Shown here one piece after another: positions 25,746-34,000 of a DNA stretch of 38,343 bases. Source of the stretch: Thermodesulfobacteriota bacterium (GTDB lineage Bacteria; Desulfobacterota_D; UBA1144; Nemesobacterales; CSP1-2); NCBI GenBank assembly GCA_035559815.1, contig DATMAT010000059.1, forward strand, positions 1 through 38,343, in the 5' to 3' direction. Numbering within the stretch: position 1 is the first letter of the stretch; every line of letters begins with the position of its first letter. The notes beneath the pieces were generated by a model. The model did not search any database, was not told the origin of the DNA, and was given only the letters and a program-made list of their open reading frames with translations. A program made the translations under genes and the position numbers.

Positions 25746-26060
25746 TTAATAACCCACATGTTTAACCTCCTGAAGAAAAGTTATTGGGGTGAAGCTCCTC
25801 TCTATAAACTCCCTACTACAATAAACCCTATAGCCGGCAAAGCCCAGTCTCTCGTACCACCAATAGCCGTAAACGAAGCCAATCCTGTGTCGTATCCCGT
25901 CTTTATCTACCGCCCATCCCTCAGCCCTTAACCAATCCGGTGAGTAATTAAATTTATTCGATATGTCCTTTCTGCTGCTTTTTACGTACTCATTCATACG
26001 AATACTCAGCATCTCTCTTTTCTGGTGTCCGATTTTTAATTCCCTTCTTCCTTTGCTCAT
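25746..26060 (-). CDS. Hypothetical protein, about 104 residues
   Basis: A basic protein; ATG 26060 (SKGRRELKIGHQKREML) is preferred to TTG 26090, although neither has a strong ribosome site. The C-terminal half is aromatic-rich (FVYGYWWYERLGFAGYRVYC). No signal peptide or membrane segment. I do not recognise the family. It is divergent from the WYL regulator gene, across a repeat-rich spacer. Confidence 0.5.
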   Translation of the reverse strand: MSKGRRELKIGHQKREMLSIRMNEYVKSSRKDISNKFNYSPDWLRAEGWAVDKDGIRHRIGFVYGYWWYERLGFAGYRVYCSREFIERSFTPITFLQEVKHVGY

Positions 26061-26204
26061 ATCAATTAATATAAAACCCTCGATGGACAAAAAGTGACCA
26101 TTGAATGGTATAATGTCTAACCTGAGAATTTGCTGTGGCTTGCCACAGGGGTTTCCGCTGTTATTGCAAGGGAATCGGAGAGGAGAGTCGCAATTCCCCC
26201 GGCC

Positions 26205-26268
26205 TGTTATTGTGAGGAATGAAATGACGAAGCAATCTATTAGATTCTTCGCTCCGCTCAGAATGACA
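26205..26268. repeat. Palindromic repeat, TGTCATT family, copy 2
   Basis: The left end TGTTATTGTGAGGAATG and right end CCGCTCAGAATGACA form imperfect arms, with an inner AATCTATTAGATT palindrome. It is of the same type as 1011-1070 and lies in the 350-base spacer 26061-26410, where no gene was found. Confidence 0.65.
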
Positions 26269-26276
26269 ACTTGTGT

Positions 26277-26330
26277 CAGATTGCTTCATGGAGTTTACAC
26301 TGAGCGTAGCCGAAGTGTTCGCAATGACAT
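26277..26330. repeat. Palindromic repeat, TGTCATT family, copy 3 (partial)
   Basis: Immediately after copy 2, AGATTGCTTCATGG through GTTCGCAATGACAT repeats the right-hand half of the family with an inserted ACACTGAGCGTAGCCGAAGTG stretch. It shows tandem placement of two related elements. The spurious translated string TERSRS arises from it, a typical trace of this repeat. Confidence 0.55.
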
Positions 26331-26410
26331 GTCAGAGTGCTTGCGTATGTATTTATACCCGCGGCTTGCTGCAGAGTGGTTCATTAATCTAAAATCGGGG
26401 GTGATTAAAA

Positions 26411-27463
26411 TTGGTTTATATCCAGGAAGCGGCAAAGAGATACGACCGCCTTTTTACGATGATGGAGTGGCTATCCAATCTCAGATACGGTGTAACTATC
26501 GAAGAAATAGCCAAAGGAACGAGAAAAAGCGAGAAAACGGTCAGGAGAGACCTCGAAGCTATCGAGAAAACGCTGAGAATTAAACTTGTAAAGGAGATGG
26601 GCGATGATAGAAAATACCGGTACAGAATGGAAAAGCAGGCAACCAAGTTCAGGCCCCTAATGCTCAGCACGTATGAGATACTTGCCCTTTATTTTGTGAG
26701 GGGATTTGCTCACTTCAAGGATATACCCTTTGTCCAGAAGAACCTGGCAGAGGTTTTCAATAAGATAAGTCTTTCTGCAACGGAGTCACGGGCAAAAACC
26801 AAAAATGATTTCTTAGAAAGGGTCTCAAACCTTTTTATCTTACCCAGGGAACTGGGCGGCAGGATATACAACCAGAGAAGCAAAATGGAATTTCTGGAGA
26901 GGTTAATTGATGCGGCTCTTGATTACAAGGTTTGTGAAGTGACCCACGGGATCGGCAAGAAGGAAAAGAAGTTTAGGATAGGACCTCTTCATTTCTTCAA
27001 CTATCGGGATGCAATGTATATACTGGGAAGAAACATGGAAGCTTCCTCTCAAAATGATGAAGATATCTTTATCAACCTTGCTCTGCACAGGGTTAAAGAT
27101 GTCAAGGTATTAGAAAATGAGTACTTCGAATACCCCTCCGATTTCGATGCGGGGAATTTCTTTGAGTCCGATATATTCTGCTTTAACGAAGACAAAGAAC
27201 TTATTAAGCTGAAATTTGCCCTTCACATGAGAGACTATATCCTTGAAAGAGAATGGTTTCCGAATCAAAAGATTCAGAAGCACAAGGACGGAAGTGTAAC
27301 TCTCATCTTTGAAAGTGACTTGAATATGATACTACTAGGATGGATAAGGGGATTCGGACCGGATGTAGAGGTGTTGGGGCCGGCTGAGTTGAGGGAGATG
27401 ATAATTGGAGATTTAAAAGAGAACCTAAAGCATTATAAAGCAAAAGACCGAAAAACTTCTTAA
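26411..27463 (+). CDS. WYL-domain transcriptional regulator
   Basis: A 350-residue regulator. TTG 26411 is the likely start, with GGGGGTGA seven bases upstream. The N-terminal helix-turn-helix is visible in TIEEIAKGTRKSEKTVRRDLEAIEKTL (residues about 28-55). The middle and C-terminal parts match a WYL sensor region plus WCX-like extension (GPLHFFNYRDAMYILG, then LHRVKDVKVLENEYFEYP). Such proteins respond to nucleic-acid or nucleotide ligands and often regulate defence or DNA-repair genes. The neighbouring DUF2779 nuclease is a possible but unproven target. Confidence 0.9.
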   Translation: MVYIQEAAKRYDRLFTMMEWLSNLRYGVTIEEIAKGTRKSEKTVRRDLEAIEKTLRIKLVKEMGDDRKYRYRMEKQATKFRPLMLSTYEILALYFVRGFAHFKDIPFVQKNLAEVFNKISLSATESRAKTKNDFLERVSNLFILPRELGGRIYNQRSKMEFLERLIDAALDYKVCEVTHGIGKKEKKFRIGPLHFFNYRDAMYILGRNMEASSQNDEDIFINLALHRVKDVKVLENEYFEYPSDFDAGNFFESDIFCFNEDKELIKLKFALHMRDYILEREWFPNQKIQKHKDGSVTLIFESDLNMILLGWIRGFGPDVEVLGPAELREMIIGDLKENLKHYKAKDRKTS

Positions 27464-27480
27464 GGAGTGGATTAATACAA

Positions 27481-28113
27481 GTGAACCATATTGTCTTACT
27501 TGGTGATTCAATTTTCGATAACGCCGCTTATGTAGAAGGCGGACCGGATGTTCGCAGTCAATTGGAGAGCCTGCTGCCAAATGATTGGAAAGTAACCTTG
27601 CTTGCGGTTGATGGAAGCACGATTCAAGATATCCACGCTCAGCTAAAATATGTTCCAAATGATGCCAGCCATTTAATTATCAGCATCGGAGGGAATGATG
27701 CTTTGGGTTACGCCGGGTTTTTATATGAGAGTGCATCTTCTGTGGCCGATGTGTTAAACAGGCTGTCACAGCTTGGCAAGGATTTTGAAATAAAATATAA
27801 CCGTATGCTGACCGAGGTTCTTTCTCACGGGATCCCGACGGCTGTGTGTACCATTTATTATCCCAATTTCCCAGACGCAGTGCTGCAAAGGCTTGCGGTT
27901 ACCGCATTGACCGTGTTCAACGACTGCATAATAGGTGAGGCGTTCGCCGCGGGAATTCCATTGATTGACCTGCGTCTTGTCTGCAACGAAAATGCTGATT
28001 ATGCGAATCCCATTGAGCCCTCAGTTAAGGGCGGGGAGAAAATTGCGAGGGCGATAGCAAAGCTAGTAACAGAGCATGATTTCAAAGAGCCTAGGACGCA
28101 GGTTTTCATTTGA
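27481..28113 (+). CDS. SGNH/GDSL-type hydrolase
   Basis: A 210-residue soluble hydrolase starting at GTG 27481 after AAGGAG. The block I motif is LLGDSIF (catalytic Ser10) and the block III motif is SIGGNDALG. The C-terminal region reads NPIEPSVKGGEKIA, where many relatives have DxxH; in this subgroup the His is replaced, so the catalytic dyad or triad may be altered. It probably cleaves an ester or acyl group; the substrate is unknown. It is 17 bases after the WYL gene and may be cotranscribed. Confidence 0.87.
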   Translation: MNHIVLLGDSIFDNAAYVEGGPDVRSQLESLLPNDWKVTLLAVDGSTIQDIHAQLKYVPNDASHLIISIGGNDALGYAGFLYESASSVADVLNRLSQLGKDFEIKYNRMLTEVLSHGIPTAVCTIYYPNFPDAVLQRLAVTALTVFNDCIIGEAFAAGIPLIDLRLVCNENADYANPIEPSVKGGEKIARAIAKLVTEHDFKEPRTQVFI

Positions 28114-28122
28114 AAAAAGGAA

Positions 28123-28142
28123 GGAACGCAGACCTGCGTTCC
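28123..28142. repeat. Palindrome GGAACGCAG..CTGCGTTCC, copy 2
   Basis: Same 20-base core as 19649-19668, here with the flanks inverted: A-rich GGAA on the left, CTACAG on the right, against TGTAG and TTTTT at copy 1. The two copies thus lie in opposite orientation. It follows the SGNH gene by 9 bases. Confidence 0.8.
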
Positions 28143-28242
28143 CTACAGATATATAAACCTTCACCATTTTGCTCACTTATACAGTCTCCCATCCTGCCCG
28201 GTTTCCTTTACAAATGGGAGAAGAAAAAGATTAGGGATTTGT

Positions 28243-28258
28243 CCCCTCTTCAGAGGGG
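28243..28258. repeat. C/G-rich hairpin repeat
   Basis: CCCCTCT (28243-28249) and AGAGGGG (28252-28258) form a tight hairpin within a longer stretch (GTCCCCTCTTCAGAGGGGTG). It resembles the other C/G hairpins of the window, at 23581-23672 and 25688-25708. Confidence 0.55.
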
Positions 28259-28641
28259 TGTCCCGAAGGAACGGGGTGTGTTACTTTTATGAAATGTGCT
28301 AGGATATTACAGACTATAAAAGTCCTACTCCATCTCAAGCAGAAGGAACTAGAAAAACACGGATAAACACCCTTATCGGCGACTTCTACTGTCTCTTTCG
28401 CCAGAGTTATGTACCAAACAAATCTATATTACTGCACTGTCAATTTGCACACGAGATCAATATTCATCCATTAAAAGCGCATTGTAAGAAGTTGACATCG
28501 CCAAGATGTTTCGCCCTTTTCAGTGTAAACATATGCTCTCAGAATTCTCTCAACGACAAAGTATGAACCGATTTTCTATACTAACGGACAAAGATAAGCT
28601 AAGATATATTGCCGATTATATCTCAATAAAGGCCTTTCTCC

Positions 28642-29427
28642 ATGCCAGAACTGCCGGAAGTCGAAGTTTTCAAAAAATACCTCGATGCAACCTCGCTAAA
28701 CCAGAGGATCAGTAAAGTAGAGGTGCAAAGCGGGAAAATCCTGAGAAACATATCAATAGAGAAATTGAAGAGGGGTCTGGAGGGACGTTCTCTAAGATCG
28801 ACTAAACGCCACGGGAAATATCTCTTTGTGAACCTGAAGGGCGGTCAATGGCTCATGTTCCATTTCGGCATGACCGGGTATCTCAAGTATTCCCGTAATG
28901 AAAACAACCTGCCCTATAGCCGGGTCATAATCAGGTTTACAAACGGGTCAAAGCTGATTTACATAGACCAGAGGCAATTCGGGCAGGTCGGTCTGGTAAA
29001 GGACGTAGAGAAATACATCAAGAGTAAAAAGCTGGGACCGGATGCGCTCGAACTGGACATGCCCACTTTTAAAAATATCCTGATGAAAGCCAAAGGCTCT
29101 CTCAAATCCGCCTTCATGAACCAAAAGCTCATTGCCGGAGTAGGCAATATTTATGCCGACGAGATACTGTTCCAGTCGGGCATACACCCCTTGAAAAAGG
29201 CAGGGCAACTCGACCGGGAAGATATGAAAATCCTCTACCAGAAAACGAAAAAGGTGCTTCACACGGCCATAAAACACTGGGCGGACTATGAACAATTTCC
29301 GGAGTCCTACCTGATTAAAGGGCGGAGTAAGAAGGGTCTGTGCCCCCGATGCGGTAGTTCGCTCGAACAGATAAAGGTAACCGGGCGCACGACTTATTAT
29401 TGTCCTAAGTGCCAGAGGAAAGATTGA
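28642..29427 (+). CDS. mutM: Fpg/MutM-type formamidopyrimidine-DNA glycosylase
   Basis: A 261-residue DNA repair enzyme. The catalytic N-terminus MPELPEVEVF is present (Pro2 nucleophile, Glu3), with the helix-two-turn-helix motif KLIAGVGNIYADEILF and a C-terminal zinc finger CPRCGSSL..YYCPKCQ with four cysteines. It excises oxidised purines such as 8-oxoguanine and nicks the DNA. Nei-type relatives are close, so assignment to MutM is likely rather than certain. A good ribosome site is not obvious, but ATG 28642 is fixed by the need for Pro2. Confidence 0.93.
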   Translation: MPELPEVEVFKKYLDATSLNQRISKVEVQSGKILRNISIEKLKRGLEGRSLRSTKRHGKYLFVNLKGGQWLMFHFGMTGYLKYSRNENNLPYSRVIIRFTNGSKLIYIDQRQFGQVGLVKDVEKYIKSKKLGPDALELDMPTFKNILMKAKGSLKSAFMNQKLIAGVGNIYADEILFQSGIHPLKKAGQLDREDMKILYQKTKKVLHTAIKHWADYEQFPESYLIKGRSKKGLCPRCGSSLEQIKVTGRTTYYCPKCQRKD

Positions 29428-29639
29428 TAACTATAGGCTTTGCCCCGAACTTGCTATTTAGTGATACTCTCAGAAAGAAACTCTTAGCCTCCCACCAGCG
29501 AGGTGTACCGTGGAAAGCGTTCTTCGACGAAAAACAAGTTGCGTCCTTTCTCTTCTTTTGTTCCTGGATCCACAACCTCCAAGACCTGGCCCAGGACTTT
29601 AGATTTATACGGTTAAATCCTGACCCCGAATCCACTTTT

Positions 29640-30422
29640 CTACCACGATAGACTAAGCATCAGCCCCGCACTACTTCCGTCAGAATAAGGAAGTATAGAT
29701 AACTTCTTATACTCCTCCTTTTTATGCATTTTTGCTACTGTTCTTCCAATCACTGTCCCTAGAACTGCCCCAAATAAAACATCCGATAAAAAATGCTTGT
29801 TATCCGAGAGGCGAGAATATCCCACAAACCCGGCGAACATATATAGCGGAATTCCTATCTTATGGCCATACATAACATCGAATACCGAAGCTAGGGCGAA
29901 ACTGCCCGACGCATGACCGGAGGGGAAGGAGGAGGAAAAGCGGTCATCAACTCCGTTCGGTCTCTCTCTACCGGTAGAGACTTTTATTATCTTCGTCATC
30001 ACCGCTGCTATAATCTCTGCTTCGATCAGGGCCTTGCCCGTTTCGATAGCTTTTTCGTCCTTTGCCAATCTACCCAATATATAAGTCGAGAATGCTATCC
30101 CAGCCAGAGTGAGTCCATTCCCTCCGATGTCTCCTATTTTTCCAAAATCTCCTAACGAATCGGCGGCATCTTCCTGTATCTCCATGTCCGCATCACTTTG
30201 GGAAAGGGTTATTGCCGCTCCGGCTCCTATACCTAGGGCGGCGAGATTATATCCCCAGAGGCTCTTCCCGGTTCCAAGCAGTAGGTTCTTAGGAAGAGTC
30301 TTAAAGATATACTTGGGCAAACTCTCATCAACGGTTTTTTCGGCATCGATCTCTCCGGCATGGGTAGGAGATATACAAAAAATAACTATAAAGACTATCC
30401 AAAACTTTCTAATTACTTTCAA
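29640..30422 (-). CDS. PAP2-family phosphatase, exported
   Basis: A 260-residue protein from a TTG start at 30422 with a signal peptide (cleavage near THAGE). The three PAP2 motifs are complete: KVSTGRERP (K147-P155), SFPSGH (167-170) and SRLSDNKHFLSD (S203, R204, H210, D214). Members dephosphorylate lipid phosphates such as undecaprenyl or lipid A phosphates. Unusually, the last residues (AGLMLSLSW) look like a final outer-membrane beta strand ending in an aromatic residue. The location could be inner membrane, periplasm or outer membrane. The protein has weaker hydrophobic helices than typical membrane PAP2 enzymes. Confidence 0.88.
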   Translation of the reverse strand: MKVIRKFWIVFIVIFCISPTHAGEIDAEKTVDESLPKYIFKTLPKNLLLGTGKSLWGYNLAALGIGAGAAITLSQSDADMEIQEDAADSLGDFGKIGDIGGNGLTLAGIAFSTYILGRLAKDEKAIETGKALIEAEIIAAVMTKIIKVSTGRERPNGVDDRFSSSFPSGHASGSFALASVFDVMYGHKIGIPLYMFAGFVGYSRLSDNKHFLSDVLFGAVLGTVIGRTVAKMHKKEEYKKLSILPYSDGSSAGLMLSLSW

Positions 30423-30440
30423 GATTCTTTACGAGTCTTA

Positions 30441-30734
30441 TTACCTAATCCCATCCCAAATTCTAATGCTCTCTTCTGCCACGTACCTTCTTAACTCATC
30501 GAAGGAAGGGCTTGCCGGTTTATAATTGTCAGTCTCATAAGAGACCTCTACATACATCCCGGAAAATGGTTTGCATATAATGAGCCCCCGGCCCTCCCCC
30601 TCGGTCATCCATCCGATTACACAGCCCCCGTGTTTAATCTCGAAGATACCCTTACTATTAACCTCGCCGCCCAGATCTTCTATTTTCCACCCTCCCAATT
30701 CAATCATTTTTCGAATTGCCTCTACCCTGTTCAT
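30441..30734 (-). CDS. Hypothetical protein, 97 residues
   Basis: A small soluble protein from ATG 30734. The predicted layout is a helix, a beta hairpin set (GIFEIKHGGCVIGWM, GRGLIICKPFSG, VEVSYE) and a C-terminal helix. No signal peptide. I do not recognise it. TATAAT lies just upstream of the ATG (about 30740-30745) and no ribosome site is visible, so the message could be nearly leaderless. It lies 19 bases before the PAP2 gene and may be cotranscribed with it. Confidence 0.55.
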   Translation of the reverse strand: MNRVEAIRKMIELGGWKIEDLGGEVNSKGIFEIKHGGCVIGWMTEGEGRGLIICKPFSGMYVEVSYETDNYKPASPSFDELRRYVAEESIRIWDGIR

Positions 30735-31059
30735 ATTTTCTATTATACCGACTTACCAAATAGCTAGAAACCAATAGACTCGCCCGTAGCTCTTTGTATC
30801 GAGCCTTTTTGTTATTTCAGGGTAGCAGAGGATTTCTAAGCCCAAAATAGTAGTGGGGCACGATTGATTCTCTTTTTAAGAAGACAGAAAAATTAGGCTA
30901 TGAAAGTTACTGAATGGAGCCTTGCTAAGAAATATTCAAGACAAGATGATTCCCTCCAGCTTTGACCTAGTCTCAAAGTAAACGGAGTTAAGTCTTACTC
31001 AAATATACCTAGCCTATGCTGTAAAAGAGTCCATCAGGTATATAAGAGGAGTTTGTTTA
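30735..31059. other. Divergent intergenic region of 325 bases
   Basis: Spacer between a small unknown gene and the giant exported protein. It has no credible open frame and no repeat element. The ribosome site AGGAG at 31047-31051 serves the giant gene. No promoter with both boxes at good spacing was recognised. Confidence 0.5.
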
Positions 31060-34000
31060 ATGGATGGAAAATTTCTCACTATCATAAAAACCACTGTTTT
31101 GACATGCCTGCTAACAATTTCAATACCGGTAATTAACACGTTTGCTATAGGCGATAATTACGATGAAACGGGATTCAGGTCCAATAGAACATACATCGAG
31201 TATTCGACCCAAGAATATGTGAACCCCTTTTCCGGGAATCTAATACTCTCACATACAGATGTCTTCCTACCAGGAAACGGAGGTTTGGATTTAAAGATAC
31301 AAAGAACATATAACAGCAAGATATTCCTTGATCCCGATACCAGCGAGATTTCGGGCATAAGGAATGGATCAATGGGAATCGGCTGGACCTTTCATTTCGG
31401 CAGGATTGTACACGAACCTTTTTCGGTAAACGGACCTCTGCTTTACCTGGAAATGCCCGATGGCTCCTTCCACAATTTATACAACAATAACCATTCAAAT
31501 ATCAATTCGCATATAAATAGCAACTTTATAACGGAAGATTTTTGGAAGGTTAATTATGATGAAGCAAAGAAGGAATTCACCATGACATTGACAGACGGTA
31601 CGGTTTATACCTTCGGGCAATATGTCACCGACCTTATTTCCGTACACCAATATTACGCAACCTCGATAAAAGATACAAACGGAAACGAGATAAGGATTGA
31701 ATATTATGATTGTTGCAATATGGATGGGTCAGACCCGGAAACCGGGAATCTGGGAGAATGTCCAAACAGCGACCCGAGATCAAAGACCCCTCACATCAAA
31801 AGGATAACCGACAGTGTCGGTAGAATCATAAGCTTCGATACGGTCAACAATGCATGTAGAGGTAATGCTGTCAGCATGATCGATGTCAACGGCAAGAACT
31901 ACATCTATTCCTATTTCATCGGTAATCAGGGTGGGTCTCCCATATATTTTTTAAAAGAGGTCAAACCCCCCGAGGGTCCTGGCTGGAAATATTTCTATGA
32001 TGGAGATGGTACACACCCCGATGGTGAACTAATATCAGTTACTTATCCTTCCGGTGGTGTTGTGGAATACCAGTACGATACCTTAGATTTAGCCTCAATC
32101 TACGATCCCAACAAACCCTTTAAATTCAGGGCAATAAAGTCCCGAAACGCCTCCGGTCCCGGTATAATCCCAGGAACATGGACTTATTCCTATGATCCTT
32201 CGAGCAACCAGGATAGCACTACTGTTAGCGATTCGTGTGAAAATAAAACGGTGTATAAGTTTTACGGACTTCGTGAAGGCTCATATCTGGACGGCTGGGC
32301 AGTCGGGCTTCTCCGGGAAAAAGAGATAAAAGATGCAGAAAATAATTCAATACAAAATGAGATATATACCTGGACTCCTCGACAGATTTCAGACGATTCG
32401 TACGACCCGGTCTCCGGGACCCCGGGGTCGTTCATACCGCTCTTAAACTCAAAAAACATAAATAGAGACGGTAGCAGCTACTCCACCAACTTTACATACG
32501 ATACATTTTATGGTGCGCCAACCAGAATCGAAGAATCAGGAGAGCTGATAAGAACAACTGAGATATCACACTATGAAAACCTCGATGATGGGAACTACAT
32601 AGTGGGCAAGCCCAGGTCCATCATCTTAACAAACGACTCCGAGACTAAAACAATCAGTAACTCCTACGACAGCAAAGGAAACCTGCTTTCAGAAGATAGA
32701 TACGGCGTACTTACGGAGTTTTCCTATCATCCCGACGGAAATCTAGAATGGAAGAAGAACGCTAGAGGTTTCTATACCCACTTTGACCAGTATAACTACG
32801 GAATAGCAGGGCGCATCAGATATGGCTCATCAAGCTCCTCGGCCTCAAATCCGGTCTACTCCGAGGTTAAGACAATAAATTGGGAAGGAACCATTGCCAG
32901 TTTAACCAATGGAAGAGGCTATGAAACCTCCTTTAGCTATGACGGGATAAATAGATTAATAGCAGTAACCCCTCCGCCGAGCGGTGAAGTAAAAACCGTT
33001 ATAACCTACGATAATACAGACGGCCGGAGCTATATTGTCAAGAAGGGTATCTCCGAAGTTAGATATAATTTCGACGGCTTGGGCAGGCCGATTGGCACTA
33101 CATCCAATATAGGCGTCTTGACCGAGAAGAAGTATGATCAATGCGGGCGTAAGATTTATGAATCGTTACCTTATGCCTTTGACAACTCAACCCCAAACAC
33201 CGGAAATAGCTTTACTTACGATGCACTGGGAAGAGTGACGCGAATCTCCCATCCCGATAATACTTCAGTAACCTATTCATATTCCGGTAATACCGTAACA
33301 ATCAACAATGAAAAAGGCATCGCCACTACATACAGTTTCAAGTCTTTCGGCGACCCTGAGGATAAAAGGCTCTATAGCGTAAAAGACGCTCAGAACAATA
33401 CAACATCCTATGAATACGATCTCCTCGGAAATATCATTCGTGTAGATTCCCCAGCAGGGGGAGACCGGGTCTTCAACTATAATTCCAAAGGCTTCCTGGC
33501 TTCAGAAACACATCCGGAGAGTGGAACAACTACTTATTCCTATGACGAAATAGGAAACGTTATATCTAAAACTGGCGCCGACGGTAAGACCATAACTTAC
33601 CTTTATGACCAGCTTGACCGGTTAACTCTTATCAATCATCCCTCTCCAGAGGATGACGTTGTCTATGAATATGACCATGCAAACAACAGGACCCTGATGG
33701 AGAGTGGCTCTGGAAGCTATTCTTACTCCTACCTATACGACCAATCAAATAGATTGATACGGCAAGACACCTTATTAGATAACATAAGTTACAGCGTCGA
33801 TTTCGTATATGACGAGAGAAACAACCTTGTTCAAGCGGTTTATCCATCGGGAGAGATAGTCAACTACTTCTATGACGCTGGTAATAGATTATTGGACATA
33901 TACGACCAATCTAACATTTTATTCATCGGCAATACCATTTATCATCCATCGGGAGCGCCCGCTTATCATATCAACGCCATAGGGGTAACATCCGATTTTA

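Larger units (their letters stand above)
28114..28641. other. Intergenic region of 528 bases with repeats
   Basis: Holds the palindrome at 28123-28142 and the C/G hairpin at 28243-28258, then about 380 bases with no credible gene. A TTGACA at 28493-28498 lacks a matching -10. A 69-residue frame at 28506-28715 overlaps the start of the glycosylase gene in another frame and was not accepted. The stretch may contain the glycosylase promoter. Confidence 0.5.

Noticed and set aside
26101-26583. 160-residue frame overlapping the WYL gene start
   Set aside because: It runs through palindromic repeats and the opposite frame of the regulator; typical spurious translation of such repeats.
28506-28715. 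69-residue frame before the glycosylase gene
   Set aside because: It overlaps the conserved MPELPE start of the glycosylase in another frame and has no recognisable features.
29409-29651. 80-residue frame after the glycosylase gene
   Set aside because: It begins inside the zinc finger of the glycosylase in another frame and resembles no family; likely chance.
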